A model generated the notes under the pieces. The model ran no database searches. It was not told the origin of the DNA and saw only the letters and a list, made by a program, of their open reading frames with translations. A stretch of 64,000 nt of DNA, taken from positions 4,405,501-4,469,500 of the forward strand of contig NZ_JALJWF010000001.1 of the NCBI RefSeq assembly GCF_024168645.1. Direction: 5' to 3'. Source of the DNA: Pseudomonas sp. GGS8 (GTDB lineage: Bacteria > Pseudomonadota > Gammaproteobacteria > Pseudomonadales > Pseudomonadaceae). Both the position numbers and the translations under genes were made by a program. Of this stretch, positions 42,501 to 52,304 are shown piece by piece (position 1 is the stretch's first letter; every line of letters begins with the position of its first letter).

Positions 42501-43742
42501 TTACCAAAGCGCCAGGGTGTAGCTGAGGATCAAGCGGTTCTCATCCAGATCATTACCGAAGTTCGAACGCACTGACGCGTTGCGCCATTTGAGGCCCAGC
42601 CCCTTCAACGTACCGTCCTGCACCACATAAGCGATATCGGTATTGCGCTCCCATTCCTTGCCTTCACCTGGCGCTGCGCGTTGCACATTGTCGCCAGAGA
42701 TGTAGCGGGTCATAAAACTCAGCCCCGGCACACCGAGTGCCGCAAAGTTGTAGTCGTAGCGTGCTTGCCAGGAATGCTCGTCGATGTTGGCGAAGTCGCC
42801 GATTTGCACGAAGTTGACCAGGAACGGATCGCTGCGCCCGATATACGGAAACGGATCGTCGCCGCTCATGCGCTGGTAGCCGAAGCCCACAGCATGGCCA
42901 CCAAGGCTGTAGGTAAACAGTGCACCAAAGGCCTGGTTGTCGAGCTTACGGAAACTGCCGTCTTCGGTACTGCGCGCATAGCGCACGTCGCTCTTGAGCG
43001 ACTGGCCCTTGCCCAGGTCCAGCGAGTGCACCAGCCCGAGGTAGTTCTGCTGGTAGATATTTTCCAGCTTGCCGTAGCGGTACTGCGCAGTCAGGTTCGG
43101 CATGAACTGATAGTCAGCCCCGGCAAACTGGAACTTGTCACTTTGCCCGCCGATGCGGTTGGCGGTCATGTTCTGATAATCGGTGGAGTCAACAACATTG
43201 ATCTGTGTGAGTTGACCGGCCGTGAGCTTCAAATGGTCGATTTCCTGCACATTGACCACGCCGCCCTTGAAGGTAGACGGTAACAAGCGAGTGTCATTGG
43301 AGTTCACCACCGGGTCCTTGATTTGCAAAGTCCCAAGCTTCAGGGTGCTGTTGGACAAGCGCACTTTGGCGGTCATGCCCAATTTGCTGTAGCTATTTTG
43401 GGAGCCACCGGACAAATCCGCCGGCAACAGATTGGTGCCCGCAGTCCCTCCACCAGAGTCCAGTTTGAAACCGGCCATGCCCAAGGCATCCAGGCCAAAG
43501 CCCAGAGTGCCGGCGGTGTAACCAGACTCCATCCGCAACAGGAAGCCTTGCGCCCATTCCTCGGCCTTGTCCCGCGAATCGGCCTGGCGGAAATCGCGAT
43601 TGAAATAGAAATTGCGCGCTTCCAGGCTGCCTTTACTGTCGGCAATGAAGTCCGCCTGAGCAGCCGGTGCACAGAGCAGGCTCAAGCCCAGCAATGTGCC
43701 CGCCGGGACGTACAAGCGTTGGGTGGAAATCAAATCGTTCAT
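42501..43742 (-). CDS. OprD-family outer-membrane porin
   Basis: A 413-residue protein. The signal peptide ends AAQADFIADS. The OprD pattern follows: SLEARNFYFNRDFRQADSRD then KAEEWAQGFLLRMESGYTAG at the first strands, GLDALGMAGFKLDSGGGTAG, and the C-terminal strand LDENRLILSYTLALW ending in an aromatic. OprD/Occ channels admit amino acids (OccD) or aromatic and carboxylic acids (OccK). It is followed on the same strand, upstream, by an MFS importer and a divergent LysR, so a carboxylate substrate is likely. Confidence 0.93.
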   Translation of the reverse strand: MNDLISTQRLYVPAGTLLGLSLLCAPAAQADFIADSKGSLEARNFYFNRDFRQADSRDKAEEWAQGFLLRMESGYTAGTLGFGLDALGMAGFKLDSGGGTAGTNLLPADLSGGSQNSYSKLGMTAKVRLSNSTLKLGTLQIKDPVVNSNDTRLLPSTFKGGVVNVQEIDHLKLTAGQLTQINVVDSTDYQNMTANRIGGQSDKFQFAGADYQFMPNLTAQYRYGKLENIYQQNYLGLVHSLDLGKGQSLKSDVRYARSTEDGSFRKLDNQAFGALFTYSLGGHAVGFGYQRMSGDDPFPYIGRSDPFLVNFVQIGDFANIDEHSWQARYDYNFAALGVPGLSFMTRYISGDNVQRAAPGEGKEWERNTDIAYVVQDGTLKGLGLKWRNASVRSNFGNDLDENRLILSYTLALW

Positions 43743-43861
43743 GCCGTGCTCCTTTTGCAGGCGCGAGCGAGCCCTCTCGGGGGCGTTGCGCTCGCGACCG
43801 ATGTTGTCGATAAGAAGTGGATCAGCGACGTCTGGGCCGTCTTGCTCAGACGTGTCGGGGC

Positions 43862-45157
43862 TCAGGGCTCGAGTTGTCGACCGCGGGTTTCCGGCAGACT
43901 CAACGCCGCCAGAATCACCACGCCATAAGCACCGGCTGCGAAGATTCCGATACCCGTACCAATTGGCAGCTTGTCGCTCAGCGCACCGATGAACAACGGG
44001 AACAGCGCGGCGATGGAGCGTCCGGCGTTGTAGCAGAAGCCCTGGCCCGAACCGCGCATGCGAGTCGGAAACAACTCGGTGAGAAATGCCCCCATGCCGG
44101 CAAAGATCCCTGAGGCGAAAAAGCCCAGCGGGAAACCGAGCCAGAGCATCAAGCTGTTATCGATGGGCAACTGGGTGTAGGCCAGGACAATCGCCATGGA
44201 ACCGACAGCGAACAGGATGAAGTTCTTCTTGCGACCGATGGCATCGGTCAGCAGCGCACTGGTCACATAGCCGATGTACGAACCGACGATAACCATCGCC
44301 AGATATCCGCCGGTGCCGAGCACGCTCAGGCCCCGTTCGGTTTTCAGGTAGGTCGGCAACCAGGTGGTGATCGCGTAGTAGCCGCCCAGCGCGCCGGTGG
44401 TCAACAACGACGCACGCAAGGTGGTGCTGAGCATCCGTGGTGAGAAAATTTCGAAAAACGCCCACGGCGAGTCCTGCTCAGGTTTGGCCTTGCGCTCGCG
44501 CCGGGTGTGCTCAAAGGTGTCCGATTCCTTGACTAGCCGGCGAATCACCAGCACAAACAACGCAGGCACCAAGCCGATCATGAACAGCGCCCGCCAGGCT
44601 TCTTCCGGCGGTAGAAAACTGAACAACCCGGCATAGAGCAACGCCGTCAGCCCCCAACCCAGAGCCCAACCGGCCTGAACCATGCCTACCGCTTTGCCCC
44701 GATCCTGTGAGCGAATCACTTCGCCGATCAGCACCGCGCCCGCCGTCCATTCACCGCCGAAGCCAAAGCCCATCAAGGTCCGGGCCACCAGCAATTGCTC
44801 GTAGTTCTGCGCCAGCCCACACAAAAAGGTGAAGAGCGCGAACCACAGGACCGTCAGCTGCAGGGTTCGTACCCGGCCGATGCGGTCGGACAAAATCCCG
44901 GCAACCCACCCGCCTGCCGCCGAGGCCAGCAACGTACAGGTGCCGATCATTCCGGCATCGCCCTTGGAAATGCCCCAGGTGGCGATCAGTGTGGGAATCA
45001 CGAAACTCAGCATCTGAGTGTCCATGCCGTCCAGGGCATAGCCGATCTTGCAGCTCCAGAATGTGCGTTTCTCATTTTTTGACAGAGGGCCGTACCAACT
45101 GAACGGGCCGGCGCGGCCCGTGCCTGAAGGCACGCTGTCAATTATGGTCTTTTCCAT
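43862..45157 (-). CDS. MFS transporter, aromatic/organic-acid importer type
   Basis: A 431-residue, 12-helix permease of the sugar-porter-like/AAHS group. SCKIGYALDGMDTQMLSFVIP carries the DG(F/M)D TM1 motif, AGILSDRIGRVRTL is motif A, and GFGFGGEWTAGAVLIGEVI and FPTRMRGSGQGFCYNAGR complete the signature. Likely a proton symporter for an organic acid. It is upstream of the OprD gene and divergent from the LysR gene. Confidence 0.9.
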   Translation of the reverse strand: MEKTIIDSVPSGTGRAGPFSWYGPLSKNEKRTFWSCKIGYALDGMDTQMLSFVIPTLIATWGISKGDAGMIGTCTLLASAAGGWVAGILSDRIGRVRTLQLTVLWFALFTFLCGLAQNYEQLLVARTLMGFGFGGEWTAGAVLIGEVIRSQDRGKAVGMVQAGWALGWGLTALLYAGLFSFLPPEEAWRALFMIGLVPALFVLVIRRLVKESDTFEHTRRERKAKPEQDSPWAFFEIFSPRMLSTTLRASLLTTGALGGYYAITTWLPTYLKTERGLSVLGTGGYLAMVIVGSYIGYVTSALLTDAIGRKKNFILFAVGSMAIVLAYTQLPIDNSLMLWLGFPLGFFASGIFAGMGAFLTELFPTRMRGSGQGFCYNAGRSIAALFPLFIGALSDKLPIGTGIGIFAAGAYGVVILAALSLPETRGRQLEP

Positions 45158-45442
45158 AGGGGTTCCTGCGGCAGCAAGCGAAGATGACGGACACGCCTCA
45201 TTGTTTTTTTGTGAAGGCGGTGTCGTGGGGGGCCAGACGCAGTGGCTGCGTCATGGGGTGGATTCTTCGCGCCGCGGCAGAATGACGTCAAACGGGAAAA
45301 AGGCGAGGTTGCACATAAGAAAATTTGATACCTGTGCGACGGCTTCTGGAGTAACAATTGCCAGGTGCCGAACATGTTTCCCTATGGGAGAGCAGTGTCT
45401 GCACCCCCAAATACAAAAGCTGCGAAAGCCATGAGAGTCGCC

Positions 45443-46390
45443 ATGAACCTCAAATTCCTCGAAACCTTCGTCTGGGTTGCCCGACTGCAAAGCTTTAGCC
45501 TGACCGCGGAGAAAATGTTCAGCACTCAGGCCGCTATCTCCAGCCGGATTGCCTCGCTGGAAGAGGAGTTGGGCCTGCGTTTGTTCGTGCGTGATTCGCG
45601 TGGGGTGTCACTGACACCCGAAGGTGTGAAAGTGCTCGACTATGCCGAGCAGATGCTTGAGGTTCAGCGAGCGTTGAAGCACTCGCTGGACAACACCAGC
45701 CAGCAGCAGGGCCTGGTGCGTATCGGCGTGATGGATACAGTGATCCACACTTGGCTCAGCCCGTTTATGTCGACCTTGATGCAGACTTTCCCCACCGTGG
45801 AAATCGAGATCAACGCCGACGCCGCGCGCAACCTGTGCGACCAGCTGCAAAAAGGCTATCTGGACATCGTGTTCCAGACTGACCTGATCCGCCACGAAAG
45901 CGTACGTAATCTCGAATTGGCGCACTATCCCATGCACTGGATCGCCGCCAGCAACTCGATCTATGCCCGCCCCTTTGCCTCCCTTGCCGAGTTGGCCAGT
46001 GAGCGCATCATCACCTTCGTTAAAAACTCACGACCCCATCAGGATGTACTCAACCTCCTGCACGCCCATGGCATCAGTACGCCGCGAGTCAGTTGCGTCA
46101 ACTCTGTTTCAGCCATGACCCGGTTGATTCGAGACGGCTTCGGTATTGGCGCATTACCGGCCGCATTAGTGGCTAAGCCCTTGGCCAGTGGCGAGCTGAT
46201 TCAGCTGGAACCGGGCACAAGCTTGCCACAATTGGATGTCGTGGCTTCGTGGCGCGCCGGAGTCGGCCTGGAATTGATCGAGAGCATCGTCAACATGAGT
46301 CGCCAAGTGGTTTGCCAATACGCTGAGGATGTCGGCCCGCTTCGAATGGTTCCAACGCCCGGTCTCAACAGCCGACAGCCCATTGAATAA
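45443..46390 (+). CDS. LysR-family transcriptional regulator
   Basis: From the ATG at 45443 (GAGAG nearby) this gives 315 residues. HTH: NLKFLETFVWVARLQSFSLT then AEKMFSTQAAISSRIASLEE; effector domain from about residue 92 (GLVRIGVMDTVIHTWLSPFM). It is positioned divergently to the MFS/OprD genes and upstream of the DUF1445 hydro-lyase gene, so it is the probable regulator of the whole cluster. In-frame starts at 45365 and 45431 are possible. Confidence 0.9.
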   Translation: MNLKFLETFVWVARLQSFSLTAEKMFSTQAAISSRIASLEEELGLRLFVRDSRGVSLTPEGVKVLDYAEQMLEVQRALKHSLDNTSQQQGLVRIGVMDTVIHTWLSPFMSTLMQTFPTVEIEINADAARNLCDQLQKGYLDIVFQTDLIRHESVRNLELAHYPMHWIAASNSIYARPFASLAELASERIITFVKNSRPHQDVLNLLHAHGISTPRVSCVNSVSAMTRLIRDGFGIGALPAALVAKPLASGELIQLEPGTSLPQLDVVASWRAGVGLELIESIVNMSRQVVCQYAEDVGPLRMVPTPGLNSRQPIE

Positions 46391-46481
46391 CTATTAGTTG
46401 TTCGGGGGTAACAACATTCCTAGTTGGACGGCATCGTCATGGTTTTCTAAAAAGAGTCATCGAACCTGAAGAGATGCCGTG

Positions 46482-47285
46482 ATGAATCAGTCAGTCCTGT
46501 CCTTTGAGCAATTGCAGCAGCGTTCTCCTCTGGCTCTGCGCCAAAGCATTGCCGCCGGGCAATATCGGGGCCATACCAGCGGCTTGGCCCAAGGTCGGGT
46601 GCAAGCCAATATCGTGATTCTGCCCAATGATTGGGCTAACGAGTTTCTCCGGTATTGCACGCTCAATCGGCAGGCGTGTCCGGTGCTCGACGTTACCGAA
46701 CCGGGTGATCCGCATTTTCGTAATCTCGGGACGGCCATTGATATCCGCCATGACGTGCCCCGATACAGGGTCTATCGCCATGGCGAGCTGAGCGAAGAAC
46801 CGTCGGATATCGAGCATTTGTGGCAGGACGACATGGTCGCCTTTGCCCTCGGCTGCTCGTTCTCTTTTGAACAACCCCTGCTTGAGGCTGGCATCCGCCT
46901 CAGGCACATAGATCTGGGGCGCAATGTCGCGATGTTCCGGACCAACATCGACACACGCTCGACCGCTCGCCTGTCCGGCAAACTGGTGGTGACCATGCGC
47001 CCGATGAAAGCCGCCGCGGCGATCCAGGCGATTCAGATCACCGCACGCATGCCCAATGTCCACGGGGCGCCCGTACACATCGGTGATCCGGCGCTGATTG
47101 GCATCCATTCGCTAAGCAACCCGGACTACGGCGATGCCGTACCGATCGAAGCCGACGAAATCCCGGTGTTCTGGGCCTGCGGCGTGACCCCGCAATCGGT
47201 GGTGCAAGCTTCACGTCCGCCGCTGTGCATCACCCATGCCCCCGGTTGTATGCTGGTGACGGATTTATGGAATAGCGCTTTATAA
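46482..47285 (+). CDS. DUF1445/YcsI-family putative hydro-lyase (D-glutamate cyclase-like)
   Basis: A 267-residue protein of the DUF1445 family: [20 protein letters not shown] at the start, [35 protein letters not shown], and the C-terminal [21 protein letters not shown] then [11 protein letters not shown]. Relatives include mitochondrial D-glutamate cyclase; bacterial ones are called putative hydro-lyases and often lie beside 5-oxoproline or carboxylate utilisation genes. Downstream of the LysR gene. Confidence 0.88.
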   Translation: MNQSVLSFEQLQQRSPLALRQSIAAGQYRGHTSGLAQGRVQANIVILPNDWANEFLRYCTLNRQACPVLDVTEPGDPHFRNLGTAIDIRHDVPRYRVYRHGELSEEPSDIEHLWQDDMVAFALGCSFSFEQPLLEAGIRLRHIDLGRNVAMFRTNIDTRSTARLSGKLVVTMRPMKAAAAIQAIQITARMPNVHGAPVHIGDPALIGIHSLSNPDYGDAVPIEADEIPVFWACGVTPQSVVQASRPPLCITHAPGCMLVTDLWNSAL

Positions 47286-47367
47286 AGGCGTACGGGCTCA
47301 TGTGTCATAGTCATGTGAGCCTCGTATAAGGCGGCACTCAACCCAGTATGGATGCGACGAACAAACA

Positions 47368-47928
47368 ATGAACACGGCTCAACTATCGATTCGACAGTAC
47401 ATCAACGCCAAGGACGGCAACCGTCCACATTTGTTACACCAGGCCTTTGCGCCAGACGCGATACTGGACATGGTCGTGCACACCGGATCTATCTCGTTTC
47501 CACCCCACGTTGAAGGCCTTGGACCTATCGGTGATGTGCTGGTCAGGCGATTCGGTCAGACCTTCGAAAATGTTTATACCTTCTGCCTGGGACGCCCACC
47601 TGAACCGCAGGCCAAAACATTCCAGTGTAAATGGCTGGTCGGCATGTCCGACAAGCACTCCGGTGAAGCCCGGGTCGGTTGCGGTTTGTATGAATGGCAG
47701 TTCAGCCCCGAGTCGGGACTTGTCCAGAGTCTCACTATCACCATCGAGCACATGAAAACCCTGCCAGCGACTGATCTGCACTGCATCATGGAATGGGTAT
47801 CGCATCTGGATTACCCCTGGTGCCGCCCGGAAGTGTTAGTGAGCAATGCTCCAGACATAGACCTGCTTGATGAGGTGATCCAGTACGTTGCGGCCAATAT
47901 TCCCACTGCGCTAATGCCGTCTGCCTGA
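47368..47928 (+). CDS. NTF2/SnoaL-like protein of unknown function
   Basis: A 186-residue protein with the cone-like layout of an NTF2-fold: SIRQYINAKDGNRPHLLHQAFAPD (helices), ILDMVVHTGSISFPPHVEGL, then beta-strands FQCKWLVGMSDK and CGLYEWQFSPESGLVQSLTI. A C-terminal helix lies near residue 165. Such domains are ketosteroid-isomerase-like or small-ligand-binding. It follows the DUF1445 gene by 82 bases and may share its substrate pathway. Confidence 0.6.
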   Translation: MNTAQLSIRQYINAKDGNRPHLLHQAFAPDAILDMVVHTGSISFPPHVEGLGPIGDVLVRRFGQTFENVYTFCLGRPPEPQAKTFQCKWLVGMSDKHSGEARVGCGLYEWQFSPESGLVQSLTITIEHMKTLPATDLHCIMEWVSHLDYPWCRPEVLVSNAPDIDLLDEVIQYVAANIPTALMPSA

Positions 47929-48070
47929 CGTACGCAGATTCTGGTTTTACGACTGTTATGCAGCCGAACGCAGCCTTAGGCAGCGGCTACAGATAGCCTT
48001 GCGGATCGATACCGGGTGCGATGATAAAGATCGCGCTGGGTTTACGGGCGGCAGTGGGTTCTTTGTTCAT

Positions 48071-49102
48071 TTACCGGATACGGATTTTCGGTATCACGGA
48101 CATGCCGACTCGCAGCTTCGCCGCCGCGGGCTGGTCGGGATTAATGTGAATGCGCACCGGCAAGCGCTGGACGATTTTCGTGAAGTTGCCAGTGGCGTTG
48201 TGTGGCGCAACGGCGGAGTAGCTGACGCCGCTGGCCGGTCCCAGGCTGTCCACCGTTCCTTGCAGCGTCTCGCCCGGCAAGGCATCCACCTCGATATCCA
48301 CGGCTTGACCCTTTTGTACGCGCGCCAGTTGCGTCTCCCTGTAGTTGGCCGTGACATAGACGGCATCGAGCGGAACAATCGCCAGCAAGGGTTTCCCTGC
48401 ATTGACGAAGGCACCGATACGTACCGATTTCTGCCCGATCGTGCCGCCGATCGGCGCAGTGATACGGGTATAGGAAAGTTTCAGCTCTGCGATGGCTTGT
48501 GCGGCTTGCGCGTGGGCAAGAGCCGCCCTGGCGTTCTCCAGATCAGCTTTCAGGATATCCACTTGCTGGCGAGCCGCCTGTAAACCCGCTTGGCTCTTTT
48601 CCCCCCGGGCCAGTTGAATACTCAATTGCGCTTCGGCCTGTTGCCGCGCTTGCACCGTTCCTGAGCCGTCGGTGGCCAGGTTGCGATAACGCGTCTGATT
48701 GACGCTGGCCAGCTTGAGCGCGGCGTCGTCTGCGGCAACTGCCGCTTGGGCCTGGCGGATGGCGGTTTCCTGCTGAATCAGGTGCGCTTGCAGGCTGGCG
48801 ATGCCGGCCCGGGCGCTGGCGACCTGGGCCTTCGCCGCGTTCACGGCCACCACGAAATCACGGTCGTCAATGATCGCGAGCAGATCGCCTTTCTTTACCT
48901 GTTGGTTGTCTTCGACCATTACCGTATCAACCGTTCCCGATATCTGCGGTGCGACGGTGGTGAAGTCGGCGAGGACGTAGGCATCGTCCGTGGACTGGGT
49001 CGATGCGCTGGATTCGGGGCGATTGAGATAGAGAACACCGCCGATCGCCACCGCAAGCAGTAGCACCGCACTGATGATCCTGGCTTTCTTTGGTAAGGCC
49101 AT
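48071..49102 (-). CDS. HlyD/EmrA-family membrane-fusion protein
   Basis: A 343-residue periplasmic adaptor: a single N-terminal membrane anchor (ARIISAVLLLAVAIGGVLYL), a lipoyl half-motif (VAPQISGTVDTVMVEDNQQVKKGDLL), an alpha-hairpin of ~130 residues rich in Ala/Gln (AGIASLQAHLIQQETAIRQA...), then the second lipoyl half (RITAPIGGTIGQKSVRIGAFVN) and beta-barrel. It links the MFS pump (49109) to the NodT channel (50656). Last gene of the efflux operon. Confidence 0.93.
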   Translation of the reverse strand: MALPKKARIISAVLLLAVAIGGVLYLNRPESSASTQSTDDAYVLADFTTVAPQISGTVDTVMVEDNQQVKKGDLLAIIDDRDFVVAVNAAKAQVASARAGIASLQAHLIQQETAIRQAQAAVAADDAALKLASVNQTRYRNLATDGSGTVQARQQAEAQLSIQLARGEKSQAGLQAARQQVDILKADLENARAALAHAQAAQAIAELKLSYTRITAPIGGTIGQKSVRIGAFVNAGKPLLAIVPLDAVYVTANYRETQLARVQKGQAVDIEVDALPGETLQGTVDSLGPASGVSYSAVAPHNATGNFTKIVQRLPVRIHINPDQPAAAKLRVGMSVIPKIRIR

Positions 49103-49108
49103 GATGGG

Positions 49109-50659
49109 TTATCCGTGTGAGGAAGATGAAGGAGAAGAAGAGGGCGCGGGGATGTAGGTCAGCCGCAGCACCAGAGGAATCAACAGCAGTGCCAGAATGC
49201 CCAGCACGCGATAGGCGTCGGCGATCGACAGCACCAGCGACTGCTGACCAATGAGACCCATCAGTTGGGAGGGCTCAAGCGCAAGGGCGTTATCTGTCAG
49301 GGCCGCATGGTCCAGCAGCATTTCCCCATGGAAACGACCGCGCACGGTCATCAGCTGTCCGACCACCGCAGCACCGATCAGCGACCCGAAGGCGCGCAGG
49401 GTATTGATGGTGCCGGACACATAAGGTCCTTCGTGGGGTTGCACAACGCTGGTGACCAGAAACAGCATCGATACCACCGCCATTGGCTGACCAAAGGCTT
49501 GCAGCGTTTGCACCACGACGAACTGCTCGCGGCTCCAGTCGGAGGTCAATTGCGCGCCGCAAAAGCACGCCAGCGCGATCAACAACAACCCCAACGCAAA
49601 CACGATTCGCGCATCGACCCACTTCTGGTACAGCAGCAGCGCCACCACAGGCCCCAGGACCAGTTGCGGCAAGGCGACGATCAAACCGATCGACGCCATT
49701 TGCAGGGGCCGGTAGTTCTGCAGAGGGCTGAGATAGCTGGCCGGCAAGAGTGAGCTGGACATCAGCACCACCAGCAGGCAGACGAACAGAATGCAGCCCA
49801 GCCCCAGGTTGCGGCGGCCGAGGATCTGCAATTTGATGAAGGGCGAGGGGTGATACCACTCGGTCAGCAGGTAGACGGCCAGCAGGGCCAGCCCGGCCAC
49901 CAGCGATAAGGTGATCAACGGCGAATGAAACCAGTCCAGCCGTACGCCTTGATCGAGGGCAACGGTGATCAAGCCGAGCGCCGGCACGCCGCAGACCATC
50001 CCGGACCAATTGGGCTGCCCAAAGCGTGCGATCTGGATGGGCTCTCGCGGCAACCCCCACCCGACCAACAATCCGGCGATGATGGTCAGGGGAATGATCT
50101 GCCAGTACACCCAGCGCCAGTCGAACAGCCCATCCGTCCAGTACCCGGCCAGCCAGATCGAGAGATTGGGTGCGAAGGTCGCAGTCATCGCATACAGCGC
50201 CAGCCCATACAGCCGTATGGGCGGTGGCAGGAATTTCAGCGCCGCCATCATCAGCAGCGGGATCGTCGTGCCGCAGGCAATGCCTTGCACAAAGCGCAAG
50301 GTCAGCAGCAGGTTCAGATCGTGGATGAAGGGCAGGATCACCGCCAACAGCGCACAACTACCGAGCATCCACAGCTCGAAGCGGCGCAGCGAAAGCGTAA
50401 TGGCAGACCACGCCGCAAAGGGCATGGCAATCAATTCCCCGGCGCTGTACGCGGTGGTCAGCCAAGAGGCGTCGTCGAGGCCAAAACCGAGCGCGCCGCG
50501 TACATCCGCCAGCGCCAATGCGCCGACACGGGTGTTCAACCCCGCCATCATGGCCGCGATGAAAATCCCGACCAGACCTGCCATGGGGCGTTTCGAGGGC
50601 TTGGCCAAGGACGCACCGGAAGCGGGGACGTCCGCTGGCGACAAGGCGACGTCGTTCAT
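49109..50659 (-). CDS. EmrB/QacA-type MFS exporter (DHA2, 14 helices)
   Basis: From the ATG at 50659 this gives 516 residues with 14 membrane helices. The helix-1 start is RPMAGLVGIFIAAMMAGLNT, the motif region is LTTAYSAGELIAMPFAAWSA, and the C-terminal half holds VSGTINTLRAFGSLIGAAVVGQ. It lacks the classic GxLaDrxGrkxxl motif after TM2 (here TLSLRRFELWML), as in the fusaric-acid/aromatic-acid exporter branch. The start overlaps the NodT stop by four bases, six bases separate it from the adaptor gene. Confidence 0.9.
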   Translation of the reverse strand: MNDVALSPADVPASGASLAKPSKRPMAGLVGIFIAAMMAGLNTRVGALALADVRGALGFGLDDASWLTTAYSAGELIAMPFAAWSAITLSLRRFELWMLGSCALLAVILPFIHDLNLLLTLRFVQGIACGTTIPLLMMAALKFLPPPIRLYGLALYAMTATFAPNLSIWLAGYWTDGLFDWRWVYWQIIPLTIIAGLLVGWGLPREPIQIARFGQPNWSGMVCGVPALGLITVALDQGVRLDWFHSPLITLSLVAGLALLAVYLLTEWYHPSPFIKLQILGRRNLGLGCILFVCLLVVLMSSSLLPASYLSPLQNYRPLQMASIGLIVALPQLVLGPVVALLLYQKWVDARIVFALGLLLIALACFCGAQLTSDWSREQFVVVQTLQAFGQPMAVVSMLFLVTSVVQPHEGPYVSGTINTLRAFGSLIGAAVVGQLMTVRGRFHGEMLLDHAALTDNALALEPSQLMGLIGQQSLVLSIADAYRVLGILALLLIPLVLRLTYIPAPSSSPSSSSHG

Positions 50660-52191
50660 TGATCGGCCTTCGAGCGTGAAGCAACCGGCGTCACAAGGGC
50701 AACCGGGCGATCCGATGAAGGTGCCGTCGAATGATCGATGCCAGCCTGCGGGTCCCAACCGCCACCCAGCGACTTGTAGAGGTTGACCACGGTGAGCGTG
50801 GCGTTGGTCGCGCTGTCATTGAGACTGGTTTGGCTGGCAAGCACATTGAGCTGCGCCGTCAGTACACTCAGATAGTCCGTAGCGCCTTGCTGATAACCTC
50901 GCTCGGCAGCTTGCAATGCCTGCTTGTTCTGTTCATACGAATCCAGCAATTCAGCGTGCCGGCGCTGTTGGGCAGCCCAGGCGTCCAGGGCATTGTCCAC
51001 TTCATGCCAGGCTCGCAACACCGTTTGCCGATAAGCCAGCGCGGCGGTTTTTTGCCGTGATTCGTTCAGGGCCAGGCGCTGCGTCAACCGACCTCCCTGA
51101 AAGATCGGAAGGTAAACCGTCGGGCCGACGGAAAAGAAGCGCGAGTCCCAACTCGCGAGATCGCCGCTTTCAAAAGCTTCCACGCCGACTTTTCCTTTCA
51201 AGCCGATACGCGGGTAGAAATCAGCCTTGGCCACACCGATGGCGGCAGTTGCGGCATGGAGCTGGGCTTCGGCGCGCAGGATGTCGGGTCGCCGGTGAGC
51301 CCATTCAGAAGAGACGCCGACCGGTACGCGGGTTGGCAGTGAAGGCAAGGGCATGGCTTCACGCAGTTGCGCATCGAGCGCACGCGGTTGTTCTCCCAAC
51401 AACAATGCAACTGCATTCATCAGGGCGTAGCGACGCTGGGTCAGTTCGGGAACCATGGCCTTGATCGTCGCCAACTGTGCGTGAGCGGACGAGGTTTCGA
51501 AGCGCGTAGCGACGCCGTTACGCTCGCGGCTTTCGGCCAGGCTGAGGGTGCGTTCGGCAATCGTCAGATTTTGCTGCGCGATGTCCAGTTGTGCCTGCGT
51601 TCCGCGCAACTGCAAATAGGTTCGCGCCACTTCGGCGGACAAAGTCACCCGCGCTGCTTCGCGGTCATACACTGTGGCTTCCAGGGTCGCCGCAGCACCT
51701 TCGCGCGCGCGTTGTGCGCGGCCCCACAGATCGAGCTCCCAACTGGCATCGAATCCAAGCTGCCAGAAATTGTTGGGAGCAGTGGGCGCTCCCAGGGCGG
51801 CGAACTTGCCGTGTTCGCTGAGCCCCTCACGCGTGTAGCTGGCGTTGGCCGCCACGCTGGGCAGCAACGGCGAGGAGGCAATGCCCAGTTGCGCCCGGCT
51901 TTGTTCGATGCGTTCGGAGGCTAATTGCAGATCGAGGTTGTCTGCCTGCGCACGTGATTGCAGCTCGGCGAGCACGGCGTCGTTGAACAACAACCACCAC
52001 TGGGAGGGCACTGCGGCGTCGGAAGTCAGGGGGACGCTCGCTTGGTCTTGTCTGGGCGCTAGCACTGCTTCGCGGAGACCGCTCTCAGGCTTCACGAAGT
52101 CGGGGCCGACCATGCAGCCGGCCAGCGAGACTGCGCCTAGCGTTGCGATTGCGCACTGCCGTAATTGTGAAAGCAGCCGTTGTGAGGTCAT
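50656..52191 (-). CDS. NodT-family outer-membrane efflux lipoprotein
   Basis: From the ATG at 52191 this gives 511 residues. The lipoprotein signal ends LAGC (Cys26) followed by MVGPDFVKPES, the NodT hallmark. Two TolC-like repeats of long helices include ASERIEQSRAQLGIASSPLL-PSV and YEQNKQALQAAERGYQQGAT. It forms the outer-membrane duct of the tripartite pump. First gene of the operon; the longer in-frame N-terminus to 52275 lacks a lipobox position and is unlikely. Confidence 0.92.
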   Translation of the reverse strand: MTSQRLLSQLRQCAIATLGAVSLAGCMVGPDFVKPESGLREAVLAPRQDQASVPLTSDAAVPSQWWLLFNDAVLAELQSRAQADNLDLQLASERIEQSRAQLGIASSPLLPSVAANASYTREGLSEHGKFAALGAPTAPNNFWQLGFDASWELDLWGRAQRAREGAAATLEATVYDREAARVTLSAEVARTYLQLRGTQAQLDIAQQNLTIAERTLSLAESRERNGVATRFETSSAHAQLATIKAMVPELTQRRYALMNAVALLLGEQPRALDAQLREAMPLPSLPTRVPVGVSSEWAHRRPDILRAEAQLHAATAAIGVAKADFYPRIGLKGKVGVEAFESGDLASWDSRFFSVGPTVYLPIFQGGRLTQRLALNESRQKTAALAYRQTVLRAWHEVDNALDAWAAQQRRHAELLDSYEQNKQALQAAERGYQQGATDYLSVLTAQLNVLASQTSLNDSATNATLTVVNLYKSLGGGWDPQAGIDHSTAPSSDRPVALVTPVASRSKADQ

Positions 52192-52304
52192 TGCAGCGTC
52201 CTGTCGAGGAAGGGATCGCCCCAGGCCGATATCGTTGAACGGATGATGTCGGCCGAGTAGGGCGTCACCGAGCACGCAGCTGGCCGCGTGTGCGGGCGGT
52301 GCTG

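Noticed and set aside
47291..47322. Hairpin GGCTCA...TGAGCC after the DUF1445 gene
   Set aside because: No T-run and a short stem; not supportable as a terminator.
49290..50357. 355-residue minus-strand frame opposite the EmrB-like gene in another frame
   Set aside because: A shadow frame in GC-rich DNA; it overlaps the real MFS gene fully and lacks membrane helices.
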